A stretch of DNA of 36,334 bases from Clostridiales bacterium (GCA_019418225.1 DYCF01000046.1:1-36334), one strand, 5' to 3'; positions 8,052-16,342 are shown, counted from the stretch's first letter. Notes: generated from the letters alone by a model not told the origin. Numbers and translations: made by a program.

Positions 8052-8080
8052 GAATAATTCAGAAATAAAGGGTAAAACTA
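8052..8080 (+). promoter_or_regulatory. Candidate forespore (sigma-F/sigma-G type) promoter of the spoVA operon
   Basis: GGTAAAACTA (8071-8080) fits the GGnnAnAnTR pattern of sigma-F-type -10 regions. GAATA (8052-8056) fits the -35 after a 14-base gap, roughly the spacing known for forespore promoters. spoVA operons are sigma-G dependent in Bacillus, so the position makes sense. This is motif matching by eye only. Confidence 0.45.
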
Positions 8081-8116
8081 TAAATAATTAATAAAATATA
8101 TTTGGGAGGTATGATG

Positions 8117-8290
8117 ATGAAGAAAAAGGTGTTTATCATAACACTTATAGGCTTAGCACTTATAAGTGGATGTCTCACATATGTCTGCTTAGGAATGAGT
8201 CATAAGAATGAGTATAAGAATGGTGTATTTGTTGAGAGGGGAAACAGTTATGGATATGCAAAAACATACTGTGTATGTAAGAGCTTATAA
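8117..8290 (+). CDS. Putative small lipoprotein upstream of spoVAA
   Basis: I do not recognise this 57-aa product. It begins MKKKVFII with a hydrophobic stretch ending in the lipobox ISGC (Cys19), so it looks like a lipoprotein of about 39 residues after processing, tailed by SHKNEYKNGVFVERGNSYGY. Of three consecutive ATGs (8111, 8114, 8117) the last is best placed, 7 bases after GGAGG. It overlaps the spoVAA start by 41 bases in another frame and contains the spoVAA ribosome site, so translational coupling is likely. It could be a real spore lipoprotein, a leader ORF, or the remnant of a longer lipoprotein. The YKNGVF...GNSYGY stretch faintly recalls the start of FMN_bind domains, but that is speculation. 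Confidence 0.5.
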   Translation: MKKKVFIITLIGLALISGCLTYVCLGMSHKNEYKNGVFVERGNSYGYAKTYCVCKSL

Positions 8291-8885
8291 GCGTACCACC
8301 ATTGAAGCTAAAAAGCAGGTGAAAATAGGTGATATTGCAGATATAGCCGCACCACCTACAGTAAAGGGTGTTGTAGATAATATGCAGATTTATGCAATTC
8401 CGGAGACGCATAAAAAAGGAAAATTTGTTATTACTATTATTGATATTGTAAATAAGATTTGGAGTCAGTATCCCAATGCAGATGTACAAAGTGTGGGAGA
8501 TCCAGATGTTGTGATTGAATATCATCCTAAAATAAGTAAGCAAAATTCAATACTAGAATGGATTAAAGCAATTGCAGTAGCAATCATAATATTTGCAGGG
8601 GCCACTGTAGCAATTATGACATATAATACAGATACATCTTTAGGGAAGACATTTATCATTATTAATCGTATCTTTACAGGTAGAGAGGTCGATACACCTA
8701 ATCTTATTACGATTCCTTATGCAATAGGATTGGCAACAGGTGTCCTCTTTTTCTTTAATCACTTTGGTAAACGTAAGATTACAGAAGATCCTACGCCAAT
8801 GCAAGTAGAAATTGCCATGTATGAAAAGGATGCGGAAGATAGTGAGATTGATAGCCTGACAGATAAGCGAAGAGGAGAGCCTTAA
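8250..8885 (+). CDS. spoVAA: Stage V sporulation protein AA
   Basis: SpoVAA is part of the SpoVA channel complex that moves Ca-dipicolinate into the forespore and releases it at germination. The chosen ATG follows GAGAGGGG and gives 211 aa, close to Bacillus SpoVAA. An in-frame ATG 42 bases upstream is possible but has a poorer ribosome site. The N-terminal soluble part (about 1-105) includes TVYVRAYKR and DVQSVGDPDVVIEYH. It is followed by two membrane segments (about 107-128 and 152-172) and an acidic cytosolic tail. It overlaps spoVAB by one base (TAATG). Identification rests on this sequence pattern plus the SpoVAB-AC-AD-AE genes behind it. Confidence 0.88.
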   Translation: MDMQKHTVYVRAYKRTTIEAKKQVKIGDIADIAAPPTVKGVVDNMQIYAIPETHKKGKFVITIIDIVNKIWSQYPNADVQSVGDPDVVIEYHPKISKQNSILEWIKAIAVAIIIFAGATVAIMTYNTDTSLGKTFIIINRIFTGREVDTPNLITIPYAIGLATGVLFFFNHFGKRKITEDPTPMQVEIAMYEKDAEDSEIDSLTDKRRGEP

Positions 8886-9325
8886 TGAGGGAAACATTAA
8901 CGATTATTCCAAGAATTTTAGTTGGCTTTGGTGCAGGTAGTATGTTGGCAGGTGGTCTTGTAGCATTCATTAGTGTTATTGGTGTTGTACCTCTTATGAG
9001 TTACCGCACAAAAACAAAGCATCATGCGAAGTTATACGAAAATGCTATTGCAGTAGGAAGTATAAGTGGTGCAATTTTAACGATGTGGCCAGTTATTATA
9101 AAAATACCATCTCTATTCATTGTAATTTTTAGTTTTGCATTTGGAAATTTTGTGGGTGTTTTAATTATAGCATTAGCAGAGGTATTAGATGTAATGCCTA
9201 TTTTGGATAGGCGTATTAAAATCAAGAAGGGTATTTCCCTTATAGTATATGCTTTCGCAGCAGGTAAGTTAGTAGGTGCATTATATTATTATTTATATCC
9301 TATAGTTGTAGAACTTATAGATTAG
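8885..9325 (+). CDS. spoVAB: Stage V sporulation protein AB
   Basis: A 146-aa integral membrane protein with about four hydrophobic segments and the family phrase LAEVLDVMPILDRR in the second half. It belongs to the inner-spore-membrane SpoVA channel for dipicolinate. Its ATG overlaps the spoVAA stop, so the two are translationally coupled. Length agrees with Bacillus SpoVAB (about 140 aa). Many clostridia lack spoVAA and spoVAB, so their presence is informative about lineage. Confidence 0.88.
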   Translation: MRETLTIIPRILVGFGAGSMLAGGLVAFISVIGVVPLMSYRTKTKHHAKLYENAIAVGSISGAILTMWPVIIKIPSLFIVIFSFAFGNFVGVLIIALAEVLDVMPILDRRIKIKKGISLIVYAFAAGKLVGALYYYLYPIVVELID

Positions 9326-9338
9326 AGGAGTAGAAGTT

Positions 9339-9785
9339 ATGGCAAATATGAATCAATTTAAGGATGAATATCAAAATATAGTTGATCAAAATACGCCTAA
9401 AAATAAAGTGTGGAGCAATTCAGTTAAGGCTTTTTTGGTAGGCGGAATTATTTGTAGCATAGGACAAGCATTAATTAATCTTTATATGTATTTAGGACTT
9501 TCTTTTGAGGAATCTTCCACACTAGGAACAGTTACACTTATTTTAATTAGTGCAATTTTAACTGCATTTAATGTATATGACAATATTGGAAAGTTTGCAG
9601 GAGCAGGAGCACTTATACCCATTACAGGATTTGCAAATTCCATGGTAGCATCAGCGATGGAATATAAAAAAGAAGGTTTTATCTATGGTATGGGTGCAAA
9701 ACTATTTACCATCGCAGGACCTGTTATTATTTATGGAACGATTGCCAGTGTTGTTATTGGTATTATATATTACTTTATAAAATAG
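9339..9785 (+). CDS. spoVAC: Stage V sporulation protein AC
   Basis: This 148-aa membrane protein is a core component of the SpoVA dipicolinate channel; Bacillus SpoVAC behaves as a mechanosensitive channel. A soluble N-terminus (about 1-28) precedes several membrane segments. The motif GKFAGAGALIPITGFANS is diagnostic and is shared in altered form with SpoVAE downstream, showing that the two are paralogues. GAGGAG lies just before the ATG. It starts 13 bases after spoVAB and ends 10 bases before spoVAD. Confidence 0.95.
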   Translation: MANMNQFKDEYQNIVDQNTPKNKVWSNSVKAFLVGGIICSIGQALINLYMYLGLSFEESSTLGTVTLILISAILTAFNVYDNIGKFAGAGALIPITGFANSMVASAMEYKKEGFIYGMGAKLFTIAGPVIIYGTIASVVIGIIYYFIK

Positions 9786-9795
9786 GAGAAAGAAA

Positions 9796-10803
9796 ATGGG
9801 ACGTATAGGAAAGCAAACAATTTTATTTAAAGAGCCTCCGGTTATTATCAATGCTTATTCTAGTGCAGGGCCTAAAGAACAGCAAGGACCACTTGGGCAG
9901 TATTTTGACAATAAAATGCCAGATGAACTTTTAGGTGAAGATTCCTGGGAAAAAGCAGAAGCAAGAATGATTCAACAAACGGTACAAGGCTTATTGGACA
10001 GAGCACGTAAATTACCAAGTGATATTCAGTATATATTTGCAGGAGATTTACAAAATCAAGTCGTAGCAAGTACATTTGGATTAAAGGATTTTAATATTCC
10101 TTTCTTTGGGCTTTATGGGGCTTGCTCAACTATGGGCGAATCTATGAGTTTGGCAAGTATGATGATTGCAGGAGGGATGGCAGACATCGTCATTGCAGGT
10201 ACAAGTAGTCACTATTGCGCAGCGGAAAAACAATTTCGTTTTCCACTTGAGTATGCGGGGCAGCGCACAATGGCACAACACTGGACAGTAACAGGAAGCG
10301 GCTTTGTATTACTATCAAGATCAGGTGAAGGACCATGTGTTACAGGTATTACAACAGGCAAAATCGTAGATTTAGGTATTACAGATACCTTTAATATGGG
10401 AGCAGCTATGGCACCAGCGGCTGTAGATACTATACTTACTCACTTAGAGGATACAAACCAGAAACCAAGTGACTTTGATGCGATTTATACAGGAGATTTA
10501 GGAAACTGGGGGGTTGACATTGCTAATGAACTTGCAAAGAAATCAGGAGTAGATTTAAGTCATGTCCTTAATGACTGCGGTAAGATGATTTTTGATGATG
10601 AGAAGCAAGAAACGAATGCAGGTGGAAGTGGCTGTGGATGCAGTGCAGCTGTGTTTACAGGCTATCTCTACAAACAAATGCTTAAGAAGAAACTGAAGAA
10701 AATTTTGCTCGTGCCAACAGGCGCCCTTATGAGTACGGGTAGTAGTCAGCAAGGTAATACAATTCCAGGCATTGCACATGCTGTATGTATTGAGATGAAG
10801 TAG
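9796..10803 (+). CDS. spoVAD: Stage V sporulation protein AD
   Basis: SpoVAD is a soluble, thiolase-fold protein that sits on the inner spore membrane and binds dipicolinic acid for the SpoVA channel. At 335 aa it matches the Bacillus protein. Family features visible are the start MGRIGKQTI with PPVI, FGLYGACSTMGE in the thiolase-like nucleotide-independent core, and a C-terminal GSSQQGNTIPGIAHAV. A Cys is present in GACST where thiolases have their nucleophile, but the family is not known to be catalytic. GGAG precedes the ATG. Confidence 0.96.
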   Translation: MGRIGKQTILFKEPPVIINAYSSAGPKEQQGPLGQYFDNKMPDELLGEDSWEKAEARMIQQTVQGLLDRARKLPSDIQYIFAGDLQNQVVASTFGLKDFNIPFFGLYGACSTMGESMSLASMMIAGGMADIVIAGTSSHYCAAEKQFRFPLEYAGQRTMAQHWTVTGSGFVLLSRSGEGPCVTGITTGKIVDLGITDTFNMGAAMAPAAVDTILTHLEDTNQKPSDFDAIYTGDLGNWGVDIANELAKKSGVDLSHVLNDCGKMIFDDEKQETNAGGSGCGCSAAVFTGYLYKQMLKKKLKKILLVPTGALMSTGSSQQGNTIPGIAHAVCIEMK

Positions 10804-10816
10804 GAGGAAACAAAGA

Positions 10817-11185
10817 ATGGAAATATTTATGGAATATGTGAAATGCTTTGTGGTTGGTGGGCTTATTTGTGTGATAGGTCAAATAATCTTAGATCGAACG
10901 AAGCTTACAACGGGACAGATTATGGTACTCTTTTTATTAGCAGGAGCATTTTTAACTGCAATTGGTGTTTATAAGCCTATTGTAGAATTTGCAGGAGCTG
11001 GGGCAACAGTACCTATTTCAGGATTTGGATATTCTTTAGCGAAGGGAGCTATGGATGAAGTCGGCGGCAATGGTTTAATGGGCGCCTTCTCGGGTGGAAT
11101 TCGCAATACGGCAGCAGGTATTACCGCTGCTATTGTATTTGGCTATTTAGCGGCACTGAGCTCAAATCCTAAAAGTAAGTCTTAA
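10817..11185 (+). CDS. spoVAE: Stage V sporulation protein AE (SpoVAEb type)
   Basis: A 122-aa membrane protein with about three to four hydrophobic segments. VEFAGAGATVPISGFGYSLA mirrors the SpoVAC motif. It is the last channel subunit of this operon: no spoVAEa or spoVAF follows, and a terminator comes 38 bases after the stop. TAGGAGGAAAC supplies a strong ribosome site. With SpoVAC and SpoVAD it makes up the minimal dipicolinate transport set found in all spore formers. Confidence 0.93.
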   Translation: MEIFMEYVKCFVVGGLICVIGQIILDRTKLTTGQIMVLFLLAGAFLTAIGVYKPIVEFAGAGATVPISGFGYSLAKGAMDEVGGNGLMGAFSGGIRNTAAGITAAIVFGYLAALSSNPKSKS

Positions 11186-11222
11186 AAATTAAAATCTATA
11201 ATAGAATGTTTCAATATAGACA

Positions 11223-11267
11223 GAAGGTTTGTACAAAGGAAATTTAAGGTTGTACAACCTTCCTTTT
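11223..11267 (+). terminator. Intrinsic terminator of the spoVA operon
   Basis: GAAGGTTTGTACA and TGTACAACCTTC form a 12-bp stem with one extra T, followed by CTTTT. A TATAAT at 11388-11393 without a clear -35 may be the start of the next unit. Confidence 0.75.
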
Positions 11268-11425
11268 ATATTTAAAAGATTAGATTTATGCAGTTTATTA
11301 TTGGTTTAGTTTTATTAAAATATAAAAAAATAAAGGAAAAATAATTAAAAAAATCAATTTTTAGTAGCATATCACTATTAAAGTTATTATAATATAAACT
11401 ATATGAGTTAGAAGGAGATGTTACT

Positions 11426-11911
11426 ATGAAAAAACAAATTTTAGAAATCTTAGAGAAAAACAGTAAATATACCGCGGAAGAAATTGCCGTTATGCTTGGA
11501 TTAAATGCCGAGGATGTACGAGCCGCCATTAAGGAATTAGAAGATGCACAAGTTATTTGTGGGTATAATACGTTAATCAACTGGGATCATTTAGAAGAAA
11601 ATGACGTGGTAACAGCTCTTATTGAAGTAAAAGTTACGCCACAACGTGGTGAAGGCTTTGATAAGGTGGCAGAACGTATTTACAAATTTAAGGAAGTAAA
11701 GGCTGTATATTTAATGTCTGGTGGATTTGATTTTACCGTAATTATTGAAGGAAAAACAATGAAGCAAGTAGCACTTTTCGTAGGTCAAAAATTAGCACCG
11801 CTTGAATCCGTGTTAAGTACATCTACACACTTTGTGCTTAAAAAATATAAAGATTATGGCGTTATTTTTGAAAATGGTAAAAAAGATGAAAGGATGATTG
11901 TGTCACCATGA
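11426..11911 (+). CDS. Lrp/AsnC-family transcriptional regulator
   Basis: The product is 161 aa. An N-terminal winged helix-turn-helix spans roughly residues 4-55 (TAEEIAVMLGLNAEDVRAAI is the HTH), joined to a C-terminal RAM ligand-sensing/oligomerisation domain (about 65-145, with VKAVYLMSGGFDFTVIIEG). Such regulators sense amino acids. Its last four bases overlap the start of the aminotransferase (ATGA), so it very likely controls, or works with, that gene. A strong AGAAGGAGATG site precedes the ATG. The effector is unknown. Confidence 0.9.
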   Translation: MKKQILEILEKNSKYTAEEIAVMLGLNAEDVRAAIKELEDAQVICGYNTLINWDHLEENDVVTALIEVKVTPQRGEGFDKVAERIYKFKEVKAVYLMSGGFDFTVIIEGKTMKQVALFVGQKLAPLESVLSTSTHFVLKKYKDYGVIFENGKKDERMIVSP

Positions 11912-13077
11912 TAAATTATGAAGAAATAATGGTTAAGAGAATTCAAGAAGTACCACCTTCTGGTATTAGAAAGTTTTTTGATATTGCAAATGAGATGGGA
12001 GATGCTATATCTCTAGGTGTAGGAGAACCAGATTTTGATACACCTTGGCACATTCGAGAAGAAGCTATTTATACCTTAGAAAAAGGAAAAACAATATATA
12101 CTGCTAATGCAGGACTTCTTGAACTTAGAAAAGAAATTTGTGCGTATATGAAAAGACGCTTTAATTTAACATATAGTCCAGTAAAACAAAGTTTAGTAAC
12201 AGTTGGAGGAAGTGAAGGGATTGACCTTGCACTTCGTATATTGCTTGAACCGGGGGATGAGGTACTTATACCAGAACCTTGTTATGTAGCTTATGCACCA
12301 TGCGTTATTTTTACTGGTGCAACACCGATAGCTATTCCAACAAAAGCTGAAAATAAATTTAGACTTACGCCAGAGGAGTTAAACACGTACATAACACCAA
12401 AAACAAAAGTGCTTATTCTGCCTTACCCAAATAATCCAACAGGGGCAATTATGGAGAAAGAAGATTTAGAGAAAATTGCAGCTGTACTTAAGGAAACAAA
12501 TATCATTACAATTTCAGATGAAATTTATGCTGAGCTAACATATGGTAAGGAACATGTTTCTATTGCAAGTATTCCGGGGATGTATGAAAGAACTATCGTT
12601 CTTAGCGGCTTTTCAAAAGCCTTTGCTATGACAGGATGGCGTTTAGGATATGCTTTAGGACCGGAACCACTGATTGGGCTTATGACGAAAATGCATCAGT
12701 TTGCAATCATGTGTGCACCAACAACAAGTCAATATGCAGCTATTGAAGCGATGAAAAATGGAGATGAAGATGTAAAGGAAATGCGACAGTCTTATGACCA
12801 AAGAAGACGTTTCATGCTTGAACACTTTGCTAAAATGGGTCTTGATTGCTTCGAACCAGAAGGGGCTTTTTATGTATTCCCTAGTATTCAAAAAACAGGG
12901 CTTACAAGTGAACAGTTCTGTACACAACTTTTAAAAGAAGAGAAGGTAGCTGTAGTACCAGGTAGCGCTTTTGGTACATCTGGGGAAGGATTTATAAGAT
13001 GTTCATATGCATATTCAATTGAAGAACTTCGTGAAGCTTTAACACGAATTGCAAGATTTGTTAAAAAAAGAATATAA
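11908..13077 (+). CDS. Class I/II PLP-dependent aminotransferase
   Basis: This is a fold-type I aminotransferase of 389 aa, subfamily I-gamma (aspartate/alanine/aromatic-like). Visible residues are SLGVGEPDFDTP near the N-terminus, YPNNPTG (173-179), SDEIYAEL, and the Schiff-base lysine in SGFSKAFAMTGWRLGY (Lys237). The arginine near the C-terminus that binds the substrate carboxylate fits FIRCSYA. The amino donor cannot be read from the sequence; PatA and aspartate aminotransferases are the nearest relatives. Start and stop overlap with the Lrp regulator indicates coupled translation. A bidirectional terminator follows. Confidence 0.9.
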   Translation: MINYEEIMVKRIQEVPPSGIRKFFDIANEMGDAISLGVGEPDFDTPWHIREEAIYTLEKGKTIYTANAGLLELRKEICAYMKRRFNLTYSPVKQSLVTVGGSEGIDLALRILLEPGDEVLIPEPCYVAYAPCVIFTGATPIAIPTKAENKFRLTPEELNTYITPKTKVLILPYPNNPTGAIMEKEDLEKIAAVLKETNIITISDEIYAELTYGKEHVSIASIPGMYERTIVLSGFSKAFAMTGWRLGYALGPEPLIGLMTKMHQFAIMCAPTTSQYAAIEAMKNGDEDVKEMRQSYDQRRRFMLEHFAKMGLDCFEPEGAFYVFPSIQKTGLTSEQFCTQLLKEEKVAVVPGSAFGTSGEGFIRCSYAYSIEELREALTRIARFVKKRI

Positions 13078-13080
13078 ATA

Positions 13081-13118
13081 AAAAAATCATCTAGGCATGG
13101 AGCTTAGATGATTTTTTT
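13081..13118. terminator. Bidirectional terminator between the aminotransferase and the AraC-type regulator
   Basis: AAAAAATCATCTA and TAGATGATTTTTT form a perfect 13-bp stem with an 11-base loop, flanked by A and T tracts. Confidence 0.88.
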
Positions 13119-13128
13119 ATTTATATTC

Positions 13129-13926
13129 TTAAAAGAGATTACGAGTGTGAGAAGGTGGATAACCTTTGAGAGATTTGAAAAGTTTACTAAAGTAATAAAC
13201 ATCTTCAAAGCCACAAGCTAGGGCAACATCAGTGATTGTAAATTCACCACTTAAAAGTAAATTCTCAGCATGGTTGATTTTGATTTGATTAATATATTTT
13301 TTTACAGAGCATCCCATATTTTCTTTAAATAAAATACCAAAATATACTGGATTAAGTCCAATAAGTGCAGCTAAGTGATCGACAGTAAGTTTTTCTGTAT
13401 AGTGTCTAGAAATATAAGCTTGGATTTTTTGGATGCGAGGATCAATAAAGGTTTGATCATTGTGATAATAAAGTAAACAAAGTAGTTTGTGCAAAATCCG
13501 AGTAAATATTGAATGTGCATACAAACGATAACCAGGTTTTTGTTCAGTCCAGGCGACGTTAAGTTCTTTGTAAAGGTGTAATATTGACTCTATTGTCCCA
13601 AGATGGGAGATTAGCGGAAACGGAAGTGTAATCTCGTCACCATTAAAATCATGTAGTTTAAAGTTAACGGGATAACAGCACATAGGGTTTTGGGGATTAG
13701 TAGTAGCAAAGCGGCGGCTGTTTTTAGGGATACAAAGTAAATCACCACTTTTGACATGATAATCTATGCCATTGATATTGTAGTAAGCTTCACCACTGCA
13801 AATGTAGGTAATGTCAATAAAATTTGTAAGGCTGTCCTCAATGCGCCATTCAGGTGTGCATTGACGAAAGATACAGTAACATAGTTCAACGAACATGTAG
13901 TCATAATTTTGTGTTGTTGGATTCAT
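13129..13926 (-). CDS. AraC-family transcriptional regulator, probable controller of the aguA locus
   Basis: The product is 265 aa. An N-terminal cupin-like sensor domain (about 30-100, with YYNINGIDYHVKSGDLLCIP) precedes a C-terminal double HTH (about 165-262). HTH one covers LTVDHLAALIGLNPVYFGILF and HTH two covers TITDVALACGFEDVYYFSKLF; both are well preserved. The gene is divergent from the GH67 alpha-glucuronidase, so it probably activates the locus in response to an (aldo)uronic-acid-substituted xylooligosaccharide or a product; the ligand is inferred. Geobacillus uses the GntR-type UxuR instead. A clear AAGGAG precedes the ATG, and a separate minus-strand promoter is visible. Confidence 0.9.
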   Translation of the reverse strand: MNPTTQNYDYMFVELCYCIFRQCTPEWRIEDSLTNFIDITYICSGEAYYNINGIDYHVKSGDLLCIPKNSRRFATTNPQNPMCCYPVNFKLHDFNGDEITLPFPLISHLGTIESILHLYKELNVAWTEQKPGYRLYAHSIFTRILHKLLCLLYYHNDQTFIDPRIQKIQAYISRHYTEKLTVDHLAALIGLNPVYFGILFKENMGCSVKKYINQIKINHAENLLLSGEFTITDVALACGFEDVYYFSKLFKSLKGYPPSHTRNLF

Positions 13927-13965
13927 CTTAAGCTCCTTAGGGTAAGAATATAGAGTGTTTCTTTA

Positions 13966-13987
13966 TAAAAAAGTACAAATACTATAT
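13966..13987 (+). promoter_or_regulatory. Candidate operator upstream of aguA (22-bp motif, copy 1)
   Basis: This stretch, with core TACAAATACTATAT, is identical at 21 of 22 positions to 16219-16240 upstream of the transporter genes. TACTAT (13980-13985) could be the aguA -10 box. The -35 position is poor, as expected for an activator-dependent promoter. It also lies in the 5' leader of the divergent araC-type gene, so it could give autoregulation. Confidence 0.5.
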
Positions 13988-14016
13988 GTTTTGTACATTG
14001 TGATTCCATTAAATAC

Positions 14017-14045
14017 ATTATAAAATTACAATAATTAAAAAACAA
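14017..14045 (-). promoter_or_regulatory. Promoter of the AraC-type regulator
   Basis: On the minus strand TTGTTT (14040-14045) and TATAAT (14017-14022) are separated by 17 bp. Transcription would start near 14010 and give a leader of about 85 bases. Confidence 0.55.
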
Positions 14046-14104
14046 ATAAAAATAAAATAATATTTAATAAAATATGGGTGGTTTAAAAATAGGAGGAGAT
14101 AAAG

Positions 14105-16132
14105 ATGACATATGCTGAGATGAGTAAAGAAAAAATGTATGCAGCTTGGTTAGATTATGAAATGCCTAAAGGAGCATTTGAATGGCAATATGGCGAAAAG
14201 ATTTATGTGGAAGATTCCACCTTATTAAAGGATAAAGTGGTACATACCGCACTGCAAGAACTAAAGCAATTTATGAAGCGTTATATGAATTTAGAGATGC
14301 AAATAGCAGAAGAGATGCCTAAGATCCCCTTTATTGAAATAAGACTGAATCAAAATACTTTAGAAAAAGAAGGTTATTTATTACAGGCATCTCCAGAAAA
14401 ATTGCAGATTGTAGGGAGTGATGCAAAGGGGATTTTATATGGCGTCTTTAAATTGATTTTTTCTATAAAACAGCATCAATCTTTACAAAATCTCAGTATT
14501 AAGGAAAGCCCTTCAAATGAACTGCGTATGATAAATCATTGGGATAATGTAGATGGAAGCATTGAAAGAGGCTATGCAGGAAGGTCTATCTTTTATAAGG
14601 ACAATGATTTTATAAAGGATCTAAGACGAAGCAGAGATTATGCTAGGTTATTGGCTTCTGTTGGTATCAATAGTGTGAGTGTTAATAATGTAAATGTACA
14701 TGAGCGTGAGACTAAATTCATAGAGGGTGAATATCTAGAGGGTATATCACGATTGGCAGAAGTGTTTGCAGACTATGGTATTAAGTTATTTCTAAGCATT
14801 AATTTTGCTGCACCTATAGAACTTGGGGGATTGCATACAGCGGATCCAGCTGACCATGACGTACAGGAATTCTGGGGAGGGGTGGCAAAAAGGATCTGCG
14901 AAAAGATTCCTAACTTTGGCGGTTTTTTAGTTAAGGCAGATTCAGAAAATAGACCTGGTCCTTTTACCTATAACCGTACACATGCAGAAGGTGCAAACAT
15001 GTTGGCTAAGGCATTAAAACCTTATGATGGAATTGTGATTTGGCGTTGTTTTGTTTATAACTGTCATGTGGACTGGCGAGATAGAAAGACGGATAGAGCA
15101 AGAGCTGCTTATGATCATTTCATAGGATTAGATGGGTTGTTTGAAGAAAATGTTATTTTGCAGATTAAAAATGGTCCAATGGATTTTCAAATTCGAGAGC
15201 CACTTTCACCATTATTTGGTGCATTAACAAAAACAAATCAAATGATGGAATTTCAGATTACACAAGAATATACAGGTCAGCAGAAGCATATTTGCTTTTT
15301 ACCTACTATGTGGCGAGAGTATCTGGATTTTGATACATATGCCAAGGGAAAAGGAACTTATATTAGAGATATTGTAAGTGGTAAAACATATGACAACATA
15401 CATGGCGGAATAGCTGGCGTTTCAAATATTGGTGAGAGTGTGGATTGGACAGGTAATCCATTAGCAGCAGCCAATTTATATGGCTTTGGAAGATTATGTT
15501 GGAATAATCAGATAAGCACAGAAGAAATAGCTGAAGAATGGGTTACACTAACGCTAGGAACAGACAAAGCCATAAAGGAACATGTGAAAACAATATTACT
15601 TCAATCTAGAAAAGCTTATGAAGACTATACAGTACCCTTAGGGATTGGCTGGATGGTGAATGTAGGGCATCATTATGGGCCTAATATAGAAGGATATGAA
15701 TATTCGCCTTGGGGAACTTATCATTATGCAGATTATAAAGGAATCGGTGTAGATCGCACAAGTGAAACAGGAACAGGATATGTTAATCAATACTTTGAGC
15801 CTAATAGAAGCCTTTATAATAATAGGGAGATGTGCCCAGAAGCATTACTGCTATTTTTCCACCATGTAGGTTACGAAGAAAAGCTGAAAGATGGTCGAAC
15901 ACTTTTGCAATATATTTATGATGTACATTTTGAAGGGGTAGCAAGTGTTGAAAAGTTTACTTGGCTATGGCAGCAACTAGAGGGGCACGTTGAAAATCAC
16001 TTTTATAACAAAGTAAAAGAAGGACTAGAGGTCCAGCTACATGATGCAGCTGAATGGCGTGATATTGTTAATACATATTTTTATAGAAAAACAGGTATTA
16101 AGGATGCGCGTGGAAGAAAAATATATGAGTAA
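14105..16132 (+). CDS. aguA: Alpha-glucuronidase, GH67, intracellular
   Basis: The enzyme removes (4-O-methyl)glucuronic acid from the non-reducing end of short xylooligosaccharides. At 675 aa it has the usual GH67 size and layout: N-terminal GH67N beta domain (about 1-135), (beta/alpha)8 barrel (about 140-460) and C-terminal helical domain. HWDNVDGSIERGYAGRSIF is a family signature. Candidate catalytic residues are Glu281 in ADSENRPGP (acid), and Asp360 in NGPMDFQIREP with Glu388 in QEYTG (base pair). From memory these line up with Geobacillus Glu285, Asp364 and Glu392 at a constant offset of four. There is no signal peptide, so the substrate must be imported, matching the transporter genes behind it. 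GGAGGAG precedes the ATG. Confidence 0.96.
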   Translation: MTYAEMSKEKMYAAWLDYEMPKGAFEWQYGEKIYVEDSTLLKDKVVHTALQELKQFMKRYMNLEMQIAEEMPKIPFIEIRLNQNTLEKEGYLLQASPEKLQIVGSDAKGILYGVFKLIFSIKQHQSLQNLSIKESPSNELRMINHWDNVDGSIERGYAGRSIFYKDNDFIKDLRRSRDYARLLASVGINSVSVNNVNVHERETKFIEGEYLEGISRLAEVFADYGIKLFLSINFAAPIELGGLHTADPADHDVQEFWGGVAKRICEKIPNFGGFLVKADSENRPGPFTYNRTHAEGANMLAKALKPYDGIVIWRCFVYNCHVDWRDRKTDRARAAYDHFIGLDGLFEENVILQIKNGPMDFQIREPLSPLFGALTKTNQMMEFQITQEYTGQQKHICFLPTMWREYLDFDTYAKGKGTYIRDIVSGKTYDNIHGGIAGVSNIGESVDWTGNPLAAANLYGFGRLCWNNQISTEEIAEEWVTLTLGTDKAIKEHVKTILLQSRKAYEDYTVPLGIGWMVNVGHHYGPNIEGYEYSPWGTYHYADYKGIGVDRTSETGTGYVNQYFEPNRSLYNNREMCPEALLLFFHHVGYEEKLKDGRTLLQYIYDVHFEGVASVEKFTWLWQQLEGHVENHFYNKVKEGLEVQLHDAAEWRDIVNTYFYRKTGIKDARGRKIYE

Positions 16133-16210
16133 ATAGAGTCTTGTAAAGTTGTTATAATACAAATAATAAATAAAAACAACTTAATGTATAAAATAAATAA
16201 AAGATAATCA

Positions 16211-16240
16211 TTGAGAGATAAAAAATTACAAATACTATAT
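16211..16240 (+). promoter_or_regulatory. Candidate promoter and operator of the transporter genes (22-bp motif, copy 2)
   Basis: TTGAGA (16211-16216), a 16-bp spacer and TACTAT (16233-16238) form a possible promoter. The 22-bp motif shared with the aguA upstream region occupies 16219-16240, covering the spacer and -10. The leader to the permease would be about 137 bases. The 249-bp gap 16133-16381 otherwise holds only the start-stop element at 16343. Confidence 0.5.
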
Positions 16241-16342
16241 AAATTTATACATGGAAACCAAAGGGGAGTTGTACTAAAATAATAACAACAAATTAAAATA
16301 CTTTTAAAAAGTAATTAACAAAATAGTTTAAAGGAGGAACAG

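Noticed and set aside
8175..8897. Minus-strand ORFs opposite spoVAA
   Set aside because: Antisense to a recognisable gene in a colinear operon; no ribosome site.
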